Assembly (NCBI RefSeq): GCF_009720525.1
Contig: NZ_CP043930.1
Span: 2,143,501 to 2,207,500, forward strand
DNA from: Gimesia benthica
GTDB taxonomy: Bacteria > Planctomycetota > Planctomycetia > Planctomycetales > Planctomycetaceae
Direction of reading: 5' to 3'
DNA length: 64,000 nt
This document shows, one piece after another, positions 46,965-56,369 of the stretch; the first letter of the stretch is position 1, and the number at the start of each line of letters is the position of its first letter. Under the pieces are notes generated by a model that had not been told where the DNA came from, made no database searches, and was given only the letters and a program-made list of their open reading frames with translations. Position numbers and translations under genes: made by a program.

Positions 46965-48017
46965 ATGAGTGATAACGCAGCCAACACCCTCCCTAAACTT
47001 CACAATGCCTCCTGGCCGGGTGTCGTCGGAAAAGGCCCTGATTCCGAGCCCCCCATCGATCTGGATACCATGCTCGACCTCACCTCCGCTGCCGAAGTGG
47101 ACGGCGTCAAATTCGACGGAACAGACCTGTTCCTGTTTGATCCCCATGTCAGCATCGACTCCACCGACGATGACCTCAAACAGCTGGCTGAAAAAGTTCA
47201 GTCACGGAATCTGGTCATTGGCTCGGTCGTGGCTCCCGTCTGGCCTCCCACCGGTGGTGGATCCGCGATGGGCAGCGACGAAGAACGCGGTCAGTTCCTG
47301 GAACAGGTTCGTAAAGGCTGTGGTATCGCCAAGAAACTGCGGGAACTCGGCGTGCGTCCCTATGGCGTCGTTCGCATCGACTCCGCTGCCGGACCTGGCG
47401 ACTGGGTCGCTGACCCCGATGGCAACCAGGCGAAAATCGCTGCCACCTTCAAACAGGCCGCCGACATCGCCGCCGATCATGGCGAACGACTCGCTGCCGA
47501 AGGGGAAATCTGCTGGGGCGGCATGCACAGCTGGAAACGCATGGTCCAGTTGCTGGAAATGGTCGATCGCCCCGATGTCGTCGGCTTCCAGGCAGACATG
47601 TCTCACACCCTGCTCTACCTGATGGGTTACAACGCCCCCGAAGACCGACTGCTCCCCGAAGACTTCGACTGGAATGACGAAGCCACCTTCGACGCCGCTT
47701 ACACAGCCCTGACCGATGCCCTGCGTCCCTGGACCATCGACTTCCACGTCGCCCAGAACGACGGCACCGTACACGGCACCGGTTCACACGACAAAACCGG
47801 TCGTCACTGTCTGCCCAACGATCCCAACGGCAAGCTCGACATCACCAAACGCGCCGGTTACTGGCTGCGTGACGGTAATGGTGAGCTGACGAAGAAATTC
47901 GAGCACATCTGCTGGGACGGCTGCATGTTCTCCAACGAAGTCATGATGGACCCGCAGACCTGGAACGACATCCTGGCAGCCATGATCAGCGTCAGAAACG
48001 CCCACGGATGGTCCTGA
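46965..48017 (+). CDS. TIM-barrel sugar phosphate isomerase/epimerase-like protein
   Basis: A 350-residue protein of the xylose-isomerase-like TIM-barrel superfamily. Candidate metal-site residues are Glu in [14 protein letters not shown], Asp in [12 protein letters not shown], the [13 protein letters not shown] segment, and a late Glu/Asp region. I use ATG 46965 because AAGGA sits seven to eight bases upstream; ATG 46950 is five codons earlier and the frame is open well into the previous gene. It sits between the cupin isomerase and the Gfo/Idh/MocA oxidoreductase, a combination typical of inositol or rare-sugar degradation. Confidence 0.83.
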   Translation: MSDNAANTLPKLHNASWPGVVGKGPDSEPPIDLDTMLDLTSAAEVDGVKFDGTDLFLFDPHVSIDSTDDDLKQLAEKVQSRNLVIGSVVAPVWPPTGGGSAMGSDEERGQFLEQVRKGCGIAKKLRELGVRPYGVVRIDSAAGPGDWVADPDGNQAKIAATFKQAADIAADHGERLAAEGEICWGGMHSWKRMVQLLEMVDRPDVVGFQADMSHTLLYLMGYNAPEDRLLPEDFDWNDEATFDAAYTALTDALRPWTIDFHVAQNDGTVHGTGSHDKTGRHCLPNDPNGKLDITKRAGYWLRDGNGELTKKFEHICWDGCMFSNEVMMDPQTWNDILAAMISVRNAHGWS

Positions 48018-48083
48018 TTTCTCACCGCTGAGCACTTTCTTAAATCTGCATTTTCAATTTTAAAACGACAAGGAGTCACACCA

Positions 48084-49241
48084 ATGTCCAAACCAGTACG
48101 CGTCGGCCTAATCGGCTACGGATTCATGGGACGTACCCACTCCAACGCTTATCGCCAGGTCAGCAAGTTTTTCGATATCGATCACACCCCCGTTCTGCAG
48201 GCCTGCTGTGCCCGTAGCGAAGACAAAATCAAAGACTTCGCCGACAACTGGGGCTGGGAGTCCTACGAAACCGACTGGCGGAAACTGATTGAACGGGACG
48301 ATATCGACCTGATCGACATCACCACCCCCAACAATTCGCACCACGATATCGCTATCGCTGCTGCGGAAGCCGGTAAAATGGTCCTCTGCGAAAAACCGCT
48401 GGCCATGAATGTCGCTGAAGCCGTCGCCATGACCGAAGCGATCGAAAAAGCGGGTGTCGCCAACATGGTCTGGTTCAACTACCGCCGTGTCCCTTCGATC
48501 ACCCTCGCTAAACAGCTGGTGGACGAAAACCGCATCGGACGGCCTTTCCACTACCGCGCCCAGTACCTGCAGGACTGGACCATCGCCGAAGACGTTCCCC
48601 AGGGGGGTGCGACACTCTGGCGTCTGGATGCCAAAGTCGCTGGTAGCGGCGTGACCGGCGACCTGCTGGCCCACTCCATCGATTCGGCTATCTGGCTTAA
48701 CGGCCCGATCACATCGGTCTCCGCAGCCACCGAAACGTTCATCAAAGAACGCGTACACCAGGAAACCGGCGAAAAGACCAAGGTCGAAATCGACGATGCC
48801 TGTATGTTCCTCGCCCGCTTTGCCAACGGCTCCATGGGAACCTTCGAAAGCTCCCGCTACGCTCGCGGACGCAAGAATTTCAATACGTTCGAACTCAACG
48901 GTGAAGCCGGCTCGGTCTACTTCGATCTGGAAGATCCGCAGATTCTGCAGTTCTTCGAATACGCCAACCCCACCACCGGCAAAAAGGTCGAAGACCACGT
49001 CACCGGCTGGCGGCGGATTCACGTCACCAACTTCGAGCATCCCTACATGGATAAATGGTGGGTTCCCGGCTGTACCATCGGTTACGAGCACACCTTCACC
49101 AATGCCCTGGCCGACTTCTTCCAGGGACTGGATACCGGCAAACCGACTCAGCCCGACTTCCGTTCCGCCCTCGAGACCCAGAAAGTCTGCGACGCGGTCC
49201 TGCAAAGTGCAAAAGAAAAGCAATGGGTCGAAATAGCATAG
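48084..49241 (+). CDS. Gfo/Idh/MocA-family oxidoreductase
   Basis: A 385-residue NAD(P)-dependent sugar oxidoreductase. The N-terminal Rossmann domain has [17 protein letters not shown], and the family CEKPLAMN (Glu-Lys-Pro) motif is near residue 102. The C-terminal alpha/beta domain has [14 protein letters not shown] with the likely catalytic His and Asp. A strong AAGGAG ribosome site precedes the ATG. It is the last gene of the three-gene sugar cluster. Confidence 0.94.
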   Translation: MSKPVRVGLIGYGFMGRTHSNAYRQVSKFFDIDHTPVLQACCARSEDKIKDFADNWGWESYETDWRKLIERDDIDLIDITTPNNSHHDIAIAAAEAGKMVLCEKPLAMNVAEAVAMTEAIEKAGVANMVWFNYRRVPSITLAKQLVDENRIGRPFHYRAQYLQDWTIAEDVPQGGATLWRLDAKVAGSGVTGDLLAHSIDSAIWLNGPITSVSAATETFIKERVHQETGEKTKVEIDDACMFLARFANGSMGTFESSRYARGRKNFNTFELNGEAGSVYFDLEDPQILQFFEYANPTTGKKVEDHVTGWRRIHVTNFEHPYMDKWWVPGCTIGYEHTFTNALADFFQGLDTGKPTQPDFRSALETQKVCDAVLQSAKEKQWVEIA

Positions 49242-49259
49242 CATTGCAGTCAGGTTTTC

Positions 49260-49268
49260 TGCTATAAT
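49260..49268 (+). promoter_or_regulatory. Extended -10 promoter candidate for greA
   Basis: TGCTATAAT fits the extended -10 consensus (TG-N-TATAAT), 19 bases after the previous stop codon. There is no good -35, as expected for this promoter class. A terminator-like hairpin begins 22 bases downstream, before greA. Confidence 0.5.
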
Positions 49269-49289
49269 GCTTACTCAATCAGAATTTAC

Positions 49290-49323
49290 AAAAACGGGTG
49301 GCACTCCGCGTCGCCCGTTTTTG
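49290..49323 (+). terminator. Terminator-like hairpin in front of greA
   Basis: An AAAAACGGG arm pairs with CCCGTTTTT across a GC-rich loop, followed by GTTA. It can end the sugar operon and, if the 49260 promoter is real, also terminates a short greA leader transcript. Confidence 0.75.
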
Positions 49324-49371
49324 TTATAGGTAGAATCAAAAATAGACGTTAGAAAATTGGGAGTCAAAATA

Positions 49372-49857
49372 GTGGACCGTCATCCAATCTCACAAGAAGG
49401 TTATGATAAACTGCGTGAAGAGATCCGCCATCTCGAAAACGAAGTCCTGCCTGATATCGCCCAGAGAATCGCCGATGCCCGGGCCGAAGGGGACTTGAAA
49501 GAAAACGCAGAATACCATGCCCAGCGAGAAGCACAGGGGATGACTAACCTGAAAATCAGCAAGCTGAAATCAAAACTTGCCAGCTGTTATATTGCTGATA
49601 AATCGTCCATGCCTAAAGGGCAGGTCACCTATGGCTCCGTCGTCACCGTAAAAAACCTCGACGATGGACTGGACGAAAAGTACGAATTCGTCGGCCCGGG
49701 TGAAGAGGACTACATGGGCGAAGTCATGAAGATCCTGACCTCCAGCCCCCTGGCCCAGGGTCTGCTGAACAAAAAAGTCGGAGACAAGGTGGAAGTCGAT
49801 GTTCCCTCCGGGAAACTCCACTTTGAAGTTCTGGAAATTGAAGATATGGAAGACTGA
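49372..49857 (+). CDS. greA: Transcription elongation factor GreA
   Basis: A 161-residue factor that rescues backtracked RNA polymerase. The N-terminal coiled coil ([20 protein letters not shown], then [18 protein letters not shown]) carries the tip acidic residues Asp and Glu. The C-terminal FKBP-like domain includes [20 protein letters not shown] choose GTG 49372 because GGGAG lies eight bases before it; TTG 49357 is the outer limit. A strong terminator follows. Confidence 0.96.
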   Translation: MDRHPISQEGYDKLREEIRHLENEVLPDIAQRIADARAEGDLKENAEYHAQREAQGMTNLKISKLKSKLASCYIADKSSMPKGQVTYGSVVTVKNLDDGLDEKYEFVGPGEEDYMGEVMKILTSSPLAQGLLNKKVGDKVEVDVPSGKLHFEVLEIEDMED

Positions 49858-49876
49858 GCACCGCTCGTCTGAAAAT

Positions 49877-49915
49877 AAAAAAAGCGACGTGAAACCTGTT
49901 TCACGTCGCTTTTTT
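49877..49915 (+). terminator. Intrinsic terminator of greA
   Basis: A perfect stem, GCGACGTGAAA with TTTCACGTCGC (plus flanking A/T pairs), a CCTG tetraloop and a T-run. Confidence 0.95.
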
Positions 49916-49969
49916 ATTGGGTCAGAGACTACCTGGGGGTCCAGTCAGGCAGCGTCAGAGAACCCGGGC

Positions 49970-50320
49970 TTATTTCACTTTAACCATCACCCGGTTCATC
50001 AGAGGAACCGAAGGGGCGAAGGTCTGTACGATTGTGGTAACCAGCTGTTTCAGGTAGTAGCTGGAGCTGACACCGTAAACGGTGATTCCTGCATGATCGC
50101 AGCGGACTTTGATATTACGAACTTGCTGATGCGTCCCGGAAACAATCTCTGTTTCCAGTTCTTCTGCTTCCGGGCATGATTCCCACTGGCTGGCAGCCGC
50201 CGACACAGATGCGGACTGTTCAACGACAGGTTTCAGGCTTTTGCGGAGACCGTCCAGGATTGTTGTTTCTTCTGCAAAGGCACGACGGGGCTTTTGTAAG
50301 ATCTGCAAAGACATAGCCAT
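49970..50320 (-). CDS. BON-domain-like small protein
   Basis: A 116-residue protein. The C-terminal half (VRCDHAGITVYGVSSSYYLK, then QLVTTIVQTF and NRVMVKVK) matches the BON alpha/beta pattern of a short strand, Gly, strand, helix and final strand. There is no signal peptide from ATG 50320, so it is likely cytoplasmic. BON domains bind membranes or other proteins, but the role here is unknown. The N-terminal third is Lys/Arg-rich. ATG 50314 is an equally possible start. Confidence 0.65.
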   Translation of the reverse strand: MAMSLQILQKPRRAFAEETTILDGLRKSLKPVVEQSASVSAAASQWESCPEAEELETEIVSGTHQQVRNIKVRCDHAGITVYGVSSSYYLKQLVTTIVQTFAPSVPLMNRVMVKVK

Positions 50321-50631
50321 TATCCAACTAAAATAAATGAGGGTCGGCTGGGATTCATACTGATTTACCAGCAATGGCGAATCATGTGCCGAAACGGGAA
50401 CAGTCTCAAAAAAACTGCTCAAACGGTATGCCCACCTTGATATAAAAAAGCCATATCCAAAGCAACTGCATACACTTAGTTAATTCAACTTTGAACCCAA
50501 TCTTAACCCGCTCCACATCTTCGCTGGCCCCTCAGTTAAGATTCCGTGTGCAACCTTTATTTGCGTCTGCCGAAAATCTGCTCAAGACTCAGGCAGGAAG
50601 CCCAGCCCCCGCCCCCGAAGCCCTGCTCTCA

Positions 50632-51152
50632 TTATGGCCTGAGGGCTTTTACCCAATCCGCAATGTCCTGTATCACCTTTTCAGCGACATGCCCTGGAAC
50701 CAGGTATTCCGCAGAGAGGCCCTTTCCCTCCCCTGCCATCAGGAGATGGTTCAACCCGGGATACGAACGCAGGCGGACATCTTTCCGTTCAGCCAGCGTC
50801 TCTTTCCAGAGCCTGAAGTCTTCCATGGTGACCTGATAATCCCGTTCTCCCTGCAGAATCAACAGGGGCTGTGAGAGCGTTCTAGCGGCCTGGGCGGGCT
50901 GATAACCCCGCATGTCCTGCCAGTAGCTGGCCGGTACACCCAGAGGGCCTGCAACCGTTCAGCGGAGAGTGCTTTGGCCATCACCGCATCAAATTCCCGG
51001 ACGGCTTTAGATGCTTCTCTCCGGTTTAACTGCTCGATAAATGTCCGGGCCTGCTCAACGCGTCCCCCGCTTCCCTGCTCCGCCCCCTGGACAGGCAGCA
51101 TCAACAGACAACAGATCGCCAGTAAACCGATCGTTCTGAAGACAATCCACAT
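50632..51152 (-). pseudogene. Alpha/beta hydrolase pseudogene with an internal deletion
   Basis: The 5' part encodes a signal peptide (LLAICCLLMLPVQGAEQ) and a DUF3887-like start (ARTFIEQLNRREASKAVREFD, ending SAERLQALW). The 3' part, in another frame, encodes the end of an alpha/beta hydrolase (GVPASYWQDMRGYQPAQAA, then PLLILQGERDYQVTMED with the acid and the catalytic His in GLNHLLMAGEG). The middle with the nucleophile Ser is missing and the frame shifts near 50930-50945. Intact relatives carry DUF3887 and a full hydrolase of roughly 400 residues or more. This copy is therefore a deletion remnant. The surviving parts show little decay, so the event looks fairly recent. Confidence 0.8.
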
Positions 51153-51256
51153 CGACAATGCCCCGTTGCTTGAGGTGACCCGGAAATGAAAAACGCCCTG
51201 CCAGCCTGAATTCTCTCAGGCCGACAGGGCGTGGTCAAATCATCAGCAAAGTGCCG

Positions 51257-51703
51257 TTATTTCAGCTCGAAGTCGACCGTATTCTCCCCTTCCTGAATCT
51301 GGGCAGAAAGTGTGGACTTGGAATTGTAGTCCGCGGGAATGAACTGTTCTTCGACCTCAATTTTTTCGCCATCACCGGCGGAACTGACCATCTTCTTGCC
51401 GGTCCCGCGATAGCTTTTAATCTCGACACGGTTCTTACCCACCGTGACTCCCTTCTCAGCGGGAACCGAGTATTTCCCATCCTTGATGTCGGCAAACACG
51501 GCCTTGCCGGCGACTTTGCCATCAATGACTTCCCCATCGGGAATGAAACGGATTTTACCCGTCTCCAGAGGTTTCCCCCGGAAGCTGACGCTTCCTCCCA
51601 CCGAGGCAGTGGAGAACTGCAGTTCGGAACTCCCACTACATCCCGGCACCAACATCAACAACAACGCAAAAAAACAGAGACTGGTCGGGCGCATCCCATC
51701 CAT
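51257..51703 (-). CDS. Small lipoprotein of the DUF1559-associated type
   Basis: A 148-residue lipoprotein. ATG 51703 has an AGGA site eight bases upstream. The signal peptide ends in LVPGCSG with the lipid-carrying Cys. The rest is beta-rich: GGSVSFRGKPLETGKIRF, then VFADIKDGKYSVPAEKG and ending NTVDFELK. That is the transthyretin/carboxypeptidase-regulatory-like domain seen downstream of many planctomycete DUF1559 genes, as here (108-base gap). It probably sits in the cell envelope with its partner. Its function is unknown. Confidence 0.82.
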   Translation of the reverse strand: MDGMRPTSLCFFALLLMLVPGCSGSSELQFSTASVGGSVSFRGKPLETGKIRFIPDGEVIDGKVAGKAVFADIKDGKYSVPAEKGVTVGKNRVEIKSYRGTGKKMVSSAGDGEKIEVEEQFIPADYNSKSTLSAQIQEGENTVDFELK

Positions 51704-51811
51704 TTTTGATTTCCTGTAACTGTAATCAGATGAAGCAACCGGCTTTGAAATCACAAAGCCGGTTGCAGAAGTTGAACTCAATTCGATCAGAATGATCGGA
51801 GACGGCTGGAA

Positions 51812-52759
51812 TTAAAATTCGCCCAGCACATTGTCATCCGACTTGTTCCCCAGGTTCTGCCAGGTCCCCAGGTGAATGTTGTCGGAGACAAAACGGACAG
51901 AGCCATCGCAGAGCAGGATATGTACGCCGCCCACATGCTTACTGGCTGCGGGTGCATTCGCATATTCCTGGAAGGTTCGGCAGGCCAGATCATGATTTGG
52001 CGGGAAGACCGTCAGGTAAGCCCAGCGAATGGAGGCATCCCCTTTGAACCAGGATTCTCCCCGATATCGGTTGGTGCTGGCAGTGGTGCTGCAGTCATCC
52101 AGCAAAGCGCCACCACTGACGTTACCGTAGTTCCGGTATTCCGACCCGACCAGCAGTTCAGAGACCATCATCGTGTTTGATGTTCCATCGGTGATATCCC
52201 GGATCAGCGTCTTACTGTCGGTGAAGAACACGGAGGTCCCGTTGTTCTGGTAAGAGCTGCCTCCGCCGGAAACCGCTCCCAGGGGGCTGTTCCCGACACA
52301 GCCCGTGTAGTTGCTCGGGCCGGCACTGGAGTTGGTCAGATTCTTTCCGCCCGGATCACTGGGGCAGCGATAAACGGGCAGAATCGCGTTCCGCGCTTCG
52401 GCGTTCACCGCATTCCGTCCCGGGTCGGCAACCTGAAAGTTGATTTTGTTATACAGCGGTCCCTGATCCATGAAAGGCAGAATAAACGCCGACCAGAGCA
52501 CTTTACCGGTGTTCCAGCCTTCAACCGGGCCATAGGGATGTCCCTGTGCCCGGGTAATCCCGGGGGGAAATGTGGAATGTGTTTCCAGGTAGTTATGCAG
52601 TGCCACACCAATCTGTTTCAGATTGTTCTTACAGGTACTGCGACGGGCGGCTTCCCGCGCCTGTTGGACGGCGGGCAGCAGTAAAGCGATCAAAATGGCG
52701 ATGATGGCAATCACCACCAGTAGTTCGATCAGAGTGAATCCTCGTTTGCGAGCGCTCAT
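51812..52759 (-). CDS. DUF1559 prepilin-like protein
   Basis: 315 residues. The N-terminus KRGFTLIELLVVIAIIAILIALLLPAVQQAREAARR is a type IV prepilin/pseudopilin methylation motif with Glu at +5. It is followed by the DUF1559 signature CKNNLKQIGVALHNY and a C-terminal HVGGVHILLCDGSVRFV (His-x-Gly-Gly) motif. The family is massively expanded in planctomycetes. It is processed by prepilin peptidase and is probably displayed on the cell envelope, with no known biochemical role. It is followed by a small lipoprotein gene. Confidence 0.95.
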   Translation of the reverse strand: MSARKRGFTLIELLVVIAIIAILIALLLPAVQQAREAARRSTCKNNLKQIGVALHNYLETHSTFPPGITRAQGHPYGPVEGWNTGKVLWSAFILPFMDQGPLYNKINFQVADPGRNAVNAEARNAILPVYRCPSDPGGKNLTNSSAGPSNYTGCVGNSPLGAVSGGGSSYQNNGTSVFFTDSKTLIRDITDGTSNTMMVSELLVGSEYRNYGNVSGGALLDDCSTTASTNRYRGESWFKGDASIRWAYLTVFPPNHDLACRTFQEYANAPAASKHVGGVHILLCDGSVRFVSDNIHLGTWQNLGNKSDDNVLGEF

Positions 52760-53253
52760 GGTTACTCCAGAATCAGGTTCAAATCAATCAATTGAAACAT
52801 CAATCACCCGGGCAGAAGCGGGAAAGCGACCCCGAGCAGACAGTGGTCTGCAGCCTCTGTGGATGAGTGAACAGCACAAATTTAAATGCGGGTTACGTAA
52901 ACCGGGTTCAGCTTACGGTGTGAAAAATCAGGTTGGATGTTTACAGGTAAGTCTTCTCAGGCAGGTTCACCACGGGTTTCGTAGCGAAGGGAGAGCACGG
53001 GATGCGAACACGATACTTCCATCCCGAAAGCAGTGTTCACTAGTCGATGATAGCAGACCAAAGACCCAATTCCAAGCAGGAACTCAGTCTGTCTGCAAAA
53101 ACCCGGCAATCTATACCGGATGTTTCCGGAACGAAATCATAGCCACAGAGGTTCAGGAGCGACCTCCAGGCGCAGAGAAAGGGCCTTCAGAAAGTTCTGA
53201 AGGCCCTTTTCTATGTAAATATCACGATCTGTTGACTGAACAGATCGATCGCT
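52760..53253. other. Intergenic region with a strong hairpin
   Basis: About 490 bases upstream of the DUF1559 gene, with no credible gene. The only clear element is the terminator at 53178-53209, listed separately. Confidence 0.6.
53178..53209. terminator. Intrinsic terminator
   Basis: A perfect 15-base stem, AAAGGGCCTTCAGAA with TTCTGAAGGCCCTTT, around AG. It lies just beyond the stop codon of the leftward acidic gene. Confidence 0.88.
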
Positions 53254-53583
53254 TTAAGCAAGCAGACCCTGCAGCAGGTTTTCCCCTGGTCCGTGATCAT
53301 AGCAATCACTGTGATTCCAGAGAGGCAGGCCAGCAGCATAGCGAGCGGCAAGCATCAGAACTTTCTGTTCTGAGCCAGGTTTGGCCTGAGTAGCTTCGTC
53401 CGGGTTGATGCCCATTTGACGGTACTCTTCTTCACCAAACAGAGCATCAAAGTTAGGCTCATAGCCATCTTCCGAGTACTCATCCTGGAAATCACCATCT
53501 TCGTAGCTGACCAGTGACTGATCATCTTCAAGTTCGTATGAAAGATTCTCAACGTCATCTGTACCCATCAAAAATGCCGACAT
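53254..53583 (-). CDS. Small acidic hypothetical protein
   Basis: 109 residues, strongly acidic (Asp/Glu-rich, residues 9-60), with a less charged C-terminus (KVLMLAARYAAGLPLWNHSD). There is no signal peptide or known domain. A purine-rich AAGAAGAAGAGA ribosome site and a terminator on the far side support a real gene. The nearest good promoter is the TTGACA arm of the inverted repeat about 340 bases upstream, so its leader could be long. Confidence 0.65.
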   Translation of the reverse strand: MSAFLMGTDDVENLSYELEDDQSLVSYEDGDFQDEYSEDGYEPNFDALFGEEEYRQMGINPDEATQAKPGSEQKVLMLAARYAAGLPLWNHSDCYDHGPGENLLQGLLA

Positions 53584-54097
53584 TCTCTTCTTCTTTCTCC
53601 AACAACAATTAATAAGCCCAGGCTTTCAGCCCATACCATATGAGCAGACAAACCCTCTACGTGGAACAATAAAATTCAGTCATCTCTACCAAACCGAGAA
53701 ATTCAATCGCTCGTAGCGTACGCTTCCATTGCGTTATTTGGGAGATTGAAAGCAACACCCTCCAAGGGTGTGGGAAGTTTTTATCAGGCGGGAAACTCTT
53801 CTAGTTCTGGTGTTGAAAAAACATCCCGAAAGTTCAAGGTTGCAGCCAGGAGCCGCAAGAGAGGACACCCAATTGATATCCCCTGTTTACAGGACAATTC
53901 TTGAGTTTTTATGCTAAAATGTCAACAAGATTTTTGACATTTTTGCAAACTACTCTGAAATCGAATCGCCCATAGACCCAAGTCTCCCAGTGCTGGCAAT
54001 TCCTGCCGATCAGCAGCTGATCAATGTTGATTTTTTCGATCACTCAAAACCGGGCCCTGGCTCACCAGATCCCAGCTGAAAGCCCCTCAGAGCCCGC
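53584..54097. other. AT-rich intergenic region with an inverted repeat
   Basis: About 510 bases downstream of the sigma-54 activator gene. Nothing codes convincingly. A ten-base inverted repeat (53916-53943) is listed separately, and a small ACACCCTCCAAGGGTGT hairpin lies near 53756. Confidence 0.5.
53916..53943. promoter_or_regulatory. Perfect inverted repeat containing TTGACA arms
   Basis: AAAATGTCAA and TTGACATTTT separated by eight bases. On the minus strand a TTGACA (from 53925-53920) is followed 17 bases later by AAGAAT, a possible promoter for the acidic gene. It may be an operator over that promoter, or the terminator of the activator gene. Confidence 0.45.
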
Positions 54098-56131
54098 TCA
54101 GGGCCGGCTGATCCCATAGCGCTTCAACTTCCGATCCAGCGTCGAACGCTCGATACCGAGGATCTGAGCGGATCGGGACTTGTTCCAGTTGGTGTTATTT
54201 AGCACCGCCAGAATATGCTCCTGCTCCACTTCTTCCAGAGAGACCTCACGGAAGCCCCTGTGCACAGCGGGCAGCACACTTTGCGGATCACTCTCCATCC
54301 CCACCGCGGAAAGCTGAATGTCCTCAGCATCCAACACATCACTCGTACACAGGATGAAAGCCCGCTCGATCGTATTCTGCAGTTCGCGGACGTTACCCGG
54401 CCAGTGATACGACTCCAGCAGATCCTTGGCCTGATCGGTGAACCCGCGTATCGGTCGGCCCGTTTTCGTCACGAACCGGTTCAGAAAGTAATTCGCCAGC
54501 AGCAGGATGTCATCCGCACGCACCCGCAACGGATCTACGCTCACTTCCACCACATGCAGCCGGAAATAGAGGTCCTGCCGAAACGTCCCTTTGGCAACCG
54601 CCTTCTCCATATCGCGGTTCGTCGCCGCTACCACGCGGACATCCACGTCAATCGAGGCACTCCCCCCGACCCGCTCGAAGGAGTGGCCTTCCAGCACGCG
54701 GAGAAACTTCGCCTGAACCGCCAGAGACATCTCCCCGACTTCATCCAGAAACAGTGACCCGCGGTGTGCCTGTTCGAATTTCCCGGGCTTCTGACTCGTC
54801 GCACCGGTGAAGGCACCCTTCTCGTGGCCGAACAACTCGCTTTCCAGCAGCCCCTCACTCAACGCCGCACAGTTCATACAGACGAACGGCTGCTTCTTCC
54901 GATGACTGTTGAAGTGGATCGCCCGAGCCACCAGTTCTTTCCCGACGCCACTCTCCCCCCGGATCAATACACTCGCATCCGTCGGGGCAATGCGGAGAAT
55001 CTGTTCCTTCAACGCCACCATGCTCGGGCTCTGTCCCACCAGCTCGCTCTCCAGTTCCAGCTGTTCGCGGAGCGCCTTGTTCTCCCCTTCCATCCGAGCC
55101 AGGCCGTCTGAGAGCTGCAGCTTCTCGCTCAGGTTCTGCAGTGAAACCGCCAGCTGATCGGCGAGCGCCAGCGTGAATTCCAGATCCTCTGAATCCAGCG
55201 GATTATCGGGGTTGGTCGAATAAAGGTGAATCAGCCCCGACACTCCGTTCTTGTTACGTAGAGGAGCACAGATCACACTCTGGGCATGAATCTTCCCCAG
55301 GCTGTCGCGTGTCGAGAGCTTGCTGTCATCGGCGATGTTGTGCGCCAGCAGCGCATCCCCCTCGTCGAAGACCATCTTGGAAAGGTAGTCGGACGGCTTC
55401 CGATAAGGCAGCTCATCCACGGACTGAAATGCGATCACCCTCAGATTTTCCGGCTTACGGGGCAGGCTTTTACTCGGATCGAGGTTCAGAATCGCACCAA
55501 TGTCGGCACTGGTTCCTTCAAACAGGCCGTTCAGCACGATCTGGCACAGCTCCTGTTCGGACTGGGCATTCCCCATCTCCAGAGCCAGTCGATACAGACG
55601 CCCCAGTTCCCGGCTGGCACGATCCCGGTCGATCTGTGCGGGGGGGGGCGGCGTGTGAAAGCGGGTGTGGCTTTTCCGCTGAATAATCTCGGGCATATTC
55701 AGCTCATCCCAGCTCGACTGCTGCCCGACTCCCATCGTCTCGCTGTCGATCACCGCACTCGAGCCGTCCGAAGTCGGACGCGCAGAGAATCGCGAGACAT
55801 CGAAGGTGAAGATCGCCTCGCTGTCACCGATCTCGACCACATCCCCTTCCTGCAGTCGATGGTCCTGCGATATCGCGAGTCCCTGCACCAATGTGCCGTT
55901 ACGGCTGCCCAGATCGCGAATGTACCAGCCACCATCGCTGTAGAAGATCTCACAGTGGCTGCGGCTGCAGACTTCGTCGTCCAGTACGATTCGATTGGTC
56001 GGAGCACGCCCGATGGTCGTCACCTGGCGGTCCACCAGACGGTAGACCTTGCCCCGTTCGTCCACTTCCTGCACGATCAGGTAGGCCACCGTTGAGGCAG
56101 TCTTGGAATTTTGTTTTTCAGAATTATGCAT
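54098..56131 (-). CDS. FHA-GAF-AAA+-Fis sigma-54-dependent transcriptional activator
   Basis: 677 residues. An N-terminal FHA domain (about 15-105; GRAPTNR, SRSHCEI and LGSRNGT) that reads phospho-Thr is followed by a GAF sensor domain (about 185-340), then the AAA+ domain (about 365-600) with GESGVGKE, the sigma-54 contact loop GAFTGA and the FLDEVGEM Walker B. A C-terminal Fis-type helix-turn-helix ([29 protein letters not shown]) completes it. All key motifs are intact. It lacks a receiver domain, so control is expected through Ser/Thr phosphorylation and a GAF ligand. Target promoters are not evident in the window. Confidence 0.95.
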   Translation of the reverse strand: MHNSEKQNSKTASTVAYLIVQEVDERGKVYRLVDRQVTTIGRAPTNRIVLDDEVCSRSHCEIFYSDGGWYIRDLGSRNGTLVQGLAISQDHRLQEGDVVEIGDSEAIFTFDVSRFSARPTSDGSSAVIDSETMGVGQQSSWDELNMPEIIQRKSHTRFHTPPPPAQIDRDRASRELGRLYRLALEMGNAQSEQELCQIVLNGLFEGTSADIGAILNLDPSKSLPRKPENLRVIAFQSVDELPYRKPSDYLSKMVFDEGDALLAHNIADDSKLSTRDSLGKIHAQSVICAPLRNKNGVSGLIHLYSTNPDNPLDSEDLEFTLALADQLAVSLQNLSEKLQLSDGLARMEGENKALREQLELESELVGQSPSMVALKEQILRIAPTDASVLIRGESGVGKELVARAIHFNSHRKKQPFVCMNCAALSEGLLESELFGHEKGAFTGATSQKPGKFEQAHRGSLFLDEVGEMSLAVQAKFLRVLEGHSFERVGGSASIDVDVRVVAATNRDMEKAVAKGTFRQDLYFRLHVVEVSVDPLRVRADDILLLANYFLNRFVTKTGRPIRGFTDQAKDLLESYHWPGNVRELQNTIERAFILCTSDVLDAEDIQLSAVGMESDPQSVLPAVHRGFREVSLEEVEQEHILAVLNNTNWNKSRSAQILGIERSTLDRKLKRYGISRP

Positions 56132-56369
56132 AGATAATTACGCAGGAAAGAACACACAGACCTCCGGCCCGTGCACCTGATGCCTCATGAAAGAACTGAC
56201 AGGCATGCGTTTCGCAAACATTGCCGAAACCCGTACGCCCTGTTTACTTACGATAGCCCTATCAAATATTATATTCAATTAACTTGCACCAGAACATAAA
56301 ATTCGTCAAGCTAATCCTGTGAAATCTCAATAACATCCTGCCTGTAATTCCGCATATAGAGAATCTCCC

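Noticed and set aside
53985-54010. A possible sigma-54 promoter (CTGGCAATTCCTGCC) near the sigma-54 activator gene.
   Set aside because: The distance between the GG and GC elements is too short for a -24/-12 promoter.
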